From Fragum whitleyi (taxonomy: Eukaryota > Mollusca > Bivalvia > Cardiida > Cardiidae): DNA of 64,000 bases. The notes beneath the pieces were generated by a model, which was not told the DNA's origin, did not search any database, and saw only the letters and a program-made list of their open reading frames with translations. The stretch is from NCBI GenBank assembly GCA_948146395.1, contig OX411559.1, positions 2,298,001 through 2,362,000 of the forward strand. Reading direction: 5' to 3'. The position numbers and the translations under genes are program-made. Position 1 is the stretch's first letter; each line of letters opens with the position of its first letter. Positions 57,087-64,000 of the stretch are shown one piece after another.

Positions 57087-58039
57087 AGTCCCCTACCGGT
57101 GTTCACACCGAAGGAGACTATAGGTTTGCCCTCCGTCTGTCCGTCCGTCGGTCCGTCCGTCCGTCTGTCCGTCCGTCCGTCTGTCCGCTCAAATCTGGAT
57201 CCCGCTATAACTTAACAACTAAGCAAGCGTTTTTGATGAAAGTTAGTATATGACTAGATGGCAATGTGTAGATTATGCACATCATTTTATTTTTGTTTTT
57301 GGACTTAAATTGAGGTTGCTATGGTTACAGAAATAGTGAAAATATGGCCAAAAATGGGATCCAGCGATAAGATAATAACTAAGCAAGCTAGTTTGATGAG
57401 ACTTGGTATATGACTATATGGCAATGTGTAGATTATGCACATCATTTTATTTTTGTTTTAAGATTAAAATTGTTGTTGCTATGCTTACGGAAATAGTGAA
57501 AATATGGCAAAAAATATTGGATCCTGCGATAAGTTAATAAGTAAGCAAGCTAATTTGATGAGACTTGGTATATGACTAGATGGCAATGTTTAGATTATGC
57601 ACATCATTTTATCTTTGTTCTTTGACAAAAAGTGAGGTTGCTATGGTAACGGAAATAGTGAAAATATGGCAAAAAATGGATCCTGCAATAACTTAATAAC
57701 TAAGCAAGCTAACTTGATGAAACCTGTTTTAAAATGTAAAAAAATTTATAAGCCATGTTAGTCAGGGTGGTGATGCAGCAGTATTAATCACCTCCAGTGA
57801 AAGTTCTCATTTCTTACCAACAAGACTGAAGAAAAACATCTTGGATCAGACAAGGTAACTGTTATTGATACTATTTCTTGCATCTGTCTATTGCCTGCAT
57901 GAATTGTATAGTGGGCACAGCAGAGACAACAACTCATGTAAGTCTTGTTTAACCCTTTCCAAAACAAGACCTGGTTTTGACGTCCCTGATAGAATTGGCG
58001 TGGGAAAACATTGAGACAAACGAAGCCGGTAGGGGACTT
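57087..58039 (+). mobile_element. 160-bp-core element with inverted ends
   Basis: AGTCCCCTACCGG (57087-57099) faces CCGGTAGGGGACT (58026-58038); TTTA lies outside both ends. A hairpin (accggtgttcacaccg), a CCGT/GTCC microsatellite (57125-57185) and four cores of about 160 bp follow (starts near 57199, 57358, 57520, 57679; taactaagcaagc, gcacatcattttat). The plan of microsatellite plus 160-bp cores matches descriptions of bivalve 'pearl' elements. Begins 44 bp after the P5CR poly(A) signal. Confidence 0.7.
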
Positions 58040-58114
58040 TATGTGTTGCATACAACACCAGATACTTGTCACATTTGGGTTTGTGCTTGTGTGCAATTGC
58101 GACAATTTCACATG

Positions 58115-58435
58115 TGCACAGTGTTCAACACTAAGGATAGTCCGGGAGTCCAGGACTCATTGTTTACCAGTTGAGACTCCTTCATTTTGAAAGGAAGGAG
58201 TTCCATGGACTCTCAGGACTAATCGATAATGTTTTGATAACATTTGTCTGCATGCAGTCATATTTTAAAAGAAAACCATCTTTTGAGGGAGAAACTTGTG
58301 GAAAAAAAGAAATTGCTTTAAACAAGCAATTTCTTCTTTTCCACAATGTTCTTCATTTAAGGAAATTTGGACTCCTTGATTTCATAAGTTGGGAGTCCAA
58401 TGGACTCCTTATTCACAGAAGTTAGTGTTGATCCC
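58115..58435. mobile_element. MITE, family C, copy 2
   Basis: gttcaacactaagg at the left and gttagtgttgatccct at the right are partly inverted. Inside are ggagtcc/ggactcc words and a hairpin ttgtggaaaaaaagaaattgc…gcaatttcttcttttccacaa (58296-58346). Confidence 0.6.
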
Positions 58436-58879
58436 TGTGTGCATGAGATGTAAACATGAGGCAATCTGAAAATATGATCCGAAAATTTGCTGAAATCCTG
58501 AAGTGGGGTTAAGAACTCCTTTATGTACATAGCACATAGTGAATTCTAGTTAGACTTAGTAGAAGGAGATGCATAGGCTTGCCAGAGGCTTTACTCTGTG
58601 CATAATGTCAAATTGTAAACAATGTTACACACATATTTTTTTGTTATAAAAGCCCAAAAAGTACATTGCATATATCTTCAAACTGTTATTCAATATTCAG
58701 CAAAGTTTGCATTTACAGTCAAACTAGAGTCTTTGATTTGCACACTTGCGAAATTGTTGAAAACATCACACACAAGTACATTTTGATGATGATTCAGTTC
58801 AAAACAGTTGTAACTGCAGTAACAACTGTTTTGTGCTGAGAAATTGATTTGTCATGCAAGCACTAGAAGTACATGTACC

Positions 58880-59085
58880 AATTTTCGGTGGTCTAGTGGT
58901 AGCGTTGGCCTCTTGACCAAAAGGTCCTGAGTTCAATTCCTGGGAGTGGCTATTGTTCTTTCATTGGCCCACACATTAGGCACAAGTACTGGTGAATTTT
59001 CCAGGAAGCAGAATCAAGAGGGATTGATCTAAGTTGTAAGGACTTGTTTCCCAATTGATGTTGAATAAAAAGGTTTACATGAAAC
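58880..59085 (+). repeat. tRNA-derived SINE, second family, copy 2
   Basis: gtggtctagtggtagcg and ggtcctgagttcaattcc give A- and B-box-like parts. Body ggcccacacattaggcacaa and end ggacttgtttcccaattgat match 3490-3695. Better preserved head than copy 1. Confidence 0.65.
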
Positions 59086-59921
59086 AACCAATTGTCAATA
59101 TTTTGCCCTAAAGTACATCCACAGATCAGAATTCTGTATCTCGTTAATACAGTTTATAACATTGTGAAATTATTGACTCTCATGTTGATCAAAACCATTC
59201 TAAATTACTAACTTAGAGCTCCATTCACTCATTCCAAACACACACTCGATCCATTCAAAAACACTAAAAAGTCACTTAAAAAGATCAGATCAACAACTAC
59301 ATTCAAAATTGCTAGAAAAAATCTACATTTTAGTCCAATTGTGACGACAATATCAATATCGTATTACTTCTCTTGAATTTCTTTCAAAACTCACTCCACA
59401 CACTCATTCAATTTCTATCCTTTTTCATTTCCAAATCATTCATCTGGTCAATTTAAAGATGTGGTTTACTGTATGATATATCATTTGTGCAATACCGAGG
59501 TTTCTTGCAGATTTTCTGCACTCATTTTTGCAGATTTTGTTTTTTTCTCTATGCTGAACATCTGGGCCGAAGATTGTGAAACTTTTCTAATACTTACTGG
59601 TGAATTTTCTTAAATTTAAAAATTGAGTTTAAAGTTTTGATTATGTGGTAAAAATGAAATAAAAGTATAGGCATAAAAGATAATATTAATAAGTTGCTAT
59701 AAATAACAAATTATTATTTGTATAGCGATACAGTTATCTAAATTCTACATTTCAGAAATTTCTCAGCTTAGAAAGAAAAAAGTTTTGTAATCTCAAGCCC
59801 TGTATGTGAAAACTTAGATCAGAGTAATATTTTGTCTGAATTATATGCCATACCATTATTTTGTCTAAATATAAGTGTGAGTATGAATATAAGAAAAAAA
59901 GTGTGACTGACCTTGTATAAA
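59086..59921. other. Intergenic, nothing recognised
   Basis: A+T-rich, short ORFs only, no repeat match seen. Confidence 0.4.
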
Positions 59922-62345
59922 CACTACTGCAAAAGGGTCCCATTAAAATTACATTAAAAGACCATTAATGGCCCATGAAAACAAGGAAAACCATGAAAAT
60001 GAGCCATTAGTCCTTGTAAAAAAATAATAATGGGTAACACTTTTAGCCATTAAAATGCTAACTAATGGCCATTAATTCATGATTTGACCATTAAAAAACC
60101 ATGAAATGCAGATTAATATAATGGGCCGGCATAAAAGTATTGGCATTATAAAAGTAATGGGTCATTACTTCTTGTTTTAGCTTTATTCATGCCCATCAAC
60201 TACTATGATTATTTTTTTCATGCCCATCAATCACCCATGAATGATGGCCATCAAATAAAAAAAGGCCAAATAATGGCCATGATAAAGATTGCTAAAAGTC
60301 ACTGGCATTAAAATAAATTATGACAATTAATCATGGCCATTAATATATCATTGAATCTAAATCAGACCATTCATGGGCATTAACTTTGATTGTAATAAGA
60401 TCAAAGAAATATACTGATTTTTTTTAAAGTTCTTTTATTTTGATTCATGCCCATTAACTACCATGAACATTTATTCATGCCCATCATTATCCACTGAAGA
60501 TGGCCATTAAATACCAAACAGTAACAAATAATGGCCATTATAAAAATTCCTAAAAACCATTTGCTCTTTTAATTTTGAATCATGCCCATTAACAACCATG
60601 AACATTTATTCATGCCCATCAATCAACCATTGAAGATGACAATTAAATACAAAAAAGTAACAAATAATGGCCATTATACAAAAAACTCATTGGCATGACA
60701 AAAATCTTGACTATTACTTATGGCCATTAATATATCATACAATTATGAATCAGATAATCCATGATCATTAACTTTATTTAATGGGGATGAAAGGAATACA
60801 GAAAAGTTTTAACTTTTTTTTCTTTTTATTCATGCCTAGTTACTATCATGAACATTTATCAAAGGTTATCACCCATATAAATGACGATAATTAAATACCA
60901 AATATGATAAATAATAGCCATAATAAAAAAAATCAAGTCATTAATTGACATTGAAAAAAAAATTCTGACAATTTATTCTGGCCATTCATATGCTGTTGAA
61001 TTCTAAATCAGTTTATTCATGGCCCTTTACATTATTTGAAATGGGTATTAATTAATGAGAAATTACATACAGAATTAAAGTTTTAACTACTTTCATTCGG
61101 ATTCATGCCCATGACACAAACCATGAATAAGTCGTTATACAAAGTCATGGCCAAGAGTACCAGTCTAAAAGTGACCGTGAATCCAGTCTATGGAAATCCA
61201 ACATGGCTGCTGTTTTCAAACAAAATTTCCAGTTAAAATGTTTTTTGCCTTATTCTCTTGTACATTGGGAAGAATAGCAAGCAGAAGGTATGTAAAAAGC
61301 TGAAATTTGATTATTTTAAATAGAATCTTGTACTGTTGGACTTAAAACAATTGATTAACAAAATATAAGACAAATTTTAAATGAAGCCTTCGAATTTGCA
61401 AAATTTGAAGAAAATAAGATTTTATTTTTTTTAAGATTTTAGCAATAAATCATTTGTGCAAATATTCTCAAACCCCAATTAAACATTATTGCATCAATTT
61501 TATAGAAGAATTCTATGAATAAGATCTGTCAAGTTGTTTAATGTTTGTAGATTCGTACTTATTAATTTTCAACCCTAGGAAACTAAAGATTACCAACATT
61601 GAAGGGGAAACAATAATGGGCATGATTTGTATTGATGGCCATTAAAATAATAGGCATAAACATTTTCCATGGCCATCATTTTTGGTCCATGACTGGTATT
61701 TTCTCCCCATTGTTTGGCCATTAGAAAATTAATGCTCATTTACAACATTTAATGGGTAAACTTTAATGGTCATAATTTGTCTATTAAAAAAAGTTAAGTA
61801 CTTTTTCATGGCCATTACTTGGCAGATATTTTGACCATTAATTTGTCATTTTATTTTTAATGCCCATTACATTTATTTCAGGGTTTATGGATAATGGGCA
61901 TGGTATAGCAGTGAAAATAAAATTCTTGTCCATTAATTACAATTCATGCCCAGCACAATGTCGCTTTTAATGGCCACTGCCCATTAAAATGTGCCATGAA
62001 AAATATTAATGGGTCATGAATTTAGCAATTATACAAATTCATGGCTACCATTAATATTAATAATGGCTACCATTAAAAATCAATGCCCATCAATAATTCA
62101 TTTTTGTAATGGTCATTATTTCCCCAGTAATTACTCCTGAAAATCTAATGGTGTCCTTTCTCCATTTATGGCCATGAATGACTTCTTTAATGGCCATAAC
62201 TCGCCCATTAAAATAATTTAATGTTAAATTCATGGCATCTTGATGGTTTATTAATGCCCAGCACAATGTCGCTTTTAATGGGTGAGGTTAATGGCTCAAG
62301 CCATGAATTTTTCATGGCTGTTTCATGGTTGATCTTGCAGTAGTG
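59922..62345. mobile_element. Non-autonomous CACTA-type DNA transposon, 2.4 kb
   Basis: Terminal inverted repeats CACTACTGCAA (59922-59932) and TTGCAGTAGTG (62335-62345), with a 3-bp AAA target duplication (59919-59921, 62346-62348). Both subterminal regions are crowded with variants of ATGGCCATTAA, ATGCCCATTA and ATTCATGGCC in both orientations, as expected for CACTA/EnSpm elements. The middle (about 61150-61600) lacks the motif and has no transposase ORF. Confidence 0.8.
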
Positions 62346-62534
62346 AAAGTAGCCAACAAGAAGTCGTTATTTATGGGAATGGTCACTGAATAATATATTT
62401 TATTATAAAGAAGACAGGTTATTTTGATTGCCTGTGACTCTTCCTAGATCCTATGATATTTGAACCTATTAATGTGTTCCAATGGCAAAGGATTAAAAAA
62501 TATCTAATTGTTCAATTGAGAATGTCCACTTTTT

Positions 62535-62795
62535 AGCCTCAGCTGTTTTCGGATCACCTTGGTGTCGTTTGCTTGGTGTTAGCATTGGCATTAGCCTGAC
62601 AAACTTTAACCTTGGTCATATCTCTGTTGTTCTTGAAGATATCTTCATAAAACTTGGCATCACAAGATCTACCCAGACTATCAAGGGGGGCTGACTCTTG
62701 AGGCATTTTTGTAAGAGTTATGCCCTTTTTTGGCTTAATTTTTTTGCATTATCAAGTACCTGCAGCCTAGCATTGCACCTGTAGGGTTGCTCTTG
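62535..62795 (+). repeat. Dispersed family fragment
   Basis: tagcctcagctgttttcgg, tgacaaactttaaccttggtcatat and gcctagcattgcacc match 14893-15075 and 46798 on. Confidence 0.5.
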
Positions 62796-62984
62796 TTCAG
62801 TTGTTTTGCTGTTATGATAATCACTAATAAGGTAAGTGGTCACTCCAGCAAGACTGTTGGCATTTTGATAAATACATGAACCTAGAGTGTCTCTGATTTT
62901 GTATTCTCAACTATCTTTCTGTATATTTAATTTTCCTTGCTATGAAAAAGATATGGGCATTTTGTGTTACATAGAAAGTTTTTA

Positions 62985-63077
62985 AAGTTTCAAAGAAACC
63001 ATTAGGAAACCTAGGTTAACACTATAAAATTCATTCCCTCTGATACATTGCGAACTATTACAGGTCCACTACCTTAA
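62985..63077. mobile_element. MITE family E, right part
   Basis: aggaaacctaggttaaca … caggtccactaccttaa matches the right part of 49944-50108. Confidence 0.5.
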
Positions 63078-63244
63078 TTTTAGTCTATGTTACAATGTTC
63101 AATCTTTTCATGAAGTTTAATCCTATCAATTCACATCGTCTTTTGCTTTTGTGAAGGTAACCTTACAAAAGGGTAATCTTTTAAGGTCAAATAAATGTTT
63201 CATAAATACTTTGCTTAAGGATTTCAAAATTATATATTTTTATT

Positions 63245-64000
63245 AGCTCCACTGGCCGAAAGGCCAGTGAGCTATTGTCTGTCGTGCATCAGTGCGTGCG
63301 TGCGTAAACTTTTCTTTAAACATCTTCTCCTCCTAAACCAATAGGTGGATTTTGACAAAACTTGGCCAGAATGTTCCTTTGGTGACCCTCTTTGTTCAGT
63401 TGTTCAAGAAATTTGGATTGACCCCCAAATATGGGCGTGGCAAGCGGGGCTTATTTTAACCCTGAAATCTTTGAATGACATCTCCTCCTGAACTATTGGG
63501 CAGATTTCAATGAAACTTTACCAGAATGTTCCTTGGGTGACCCTCTTTTTAAAGTTGTTCAAGAAATTTGGATTGACCCCAAAAATATGGGTGTGGCAAG
63601 GCGGGGCTTATTTTGACCCCAAAATCTTTGATTGACATCTCCTCCTGAACCATTGTGCCGATTTCGATGAAACTTTACCAGAATGTTCCTTGGGTGACCC
63701 TCTTCAAAAGTTTTTCAAGAAATTTGGATTGACCCCCAAATGGGTGTGGCAGGGCGGGGCTTATTTTGACCCCGAAACCTTTGATTGACATCTCCTCCTG
63801 AACCATTGTGCCGATTTCAATGAAACTTTACCAGAATGTTCCTTGGGTGACCCTCTTCTAAAGTTTGTCAAGAAAATTTGATTGACCCCCCAAATATGGG
63901 TGGGCAGGGCGGGGCTTTTTTTGACCCCGAAATTTTTGAACGGCATCTCCTCCTGAACCATTGGGCCGATTTCAATGAAACTTTACCAGAATGTTCCTTG
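63245..64000 (+). repeat. Hairpin-ended tandem-core element, cut by window end
   Basis: Opens tagctccactggccgaaagg and ccagtgagctattgtc, with a gtgcgtgcgtgcg stretch. Then units of about 150 bp follow with ctcctcctgaaccattg, tgaaactttaccagaatgtt and ccttgggtgaccctctt. Same family as the minus-strand end at 34912. Confidence 0.7.

Overview
The window looks like nuclear DNA of a bivalve mollusc, probably a heterodont clam. The genome type is inferred from short exons with GT-AG introns, about 65% A+T, tRNA-derived SINEs, and tandem-core repeats with CCGT/GTCT microsatellites of the kind described in bivalves ('pearl'-type). No species can be named. Both genes lie on the + strand. Nothing prokaryotic, no rRNA gene and no CRISPR array was seen.

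Positions 1-14178 hold the 3' part of a leucine-rich-repeat (LRR) gene. Eight coding exons (143-1584, 2440-2563, 3075-3205, 5101-5184, 10195-10387, 11571-11684, 13336-13373, 13942-14178) join in consistent phase. They give about 480 residues of acidic disordered sequence followed by FBXL/AMN1-like LRRs. The gene starts upstream of the window.

Positions 14179-39310 are intergenic or unassigned. They hold SINEs, fold-back elements, a (CT)n tract of about 140 bp, a CpG-rich repeat, solo-LTR and TIR elements, and large tandem-core repeat fields between 32.5 and 38.5 kb.

Positions 39311-56983 hold a complete six-exon gene for pyrroline-5-carboxylate reductase (279 aa, PYCR3-like length), the last step of proline synthesis. 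A poly(A) signal lies at 57038. Its introns are packed with several MITE families, SINEs and a small LTR retroelement whose LTRs carry tRNA-like sequence.

Positions 57000-64000 are repeats: a 160-bp-core element with inverted ends, a 2.4-kb non-autonomous CACTA element, and the start of another tandem-core element. The two genes have no obvious functional link.

The most unusual signals are these. Exon edges with their splice sites are locally tandem-duplicated at three places: an LRR-gene acceptor with four extra copies, another LRR-gene exon with one, and the P5CR exon 5 donor with two. A small LTR element has a pol-III-type tRNA-like module inside its LTRs. MITEs with different ends share one central palindrome. 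Long fold-back structures and dense arrays of a nuclear-receptor half-site are also present.
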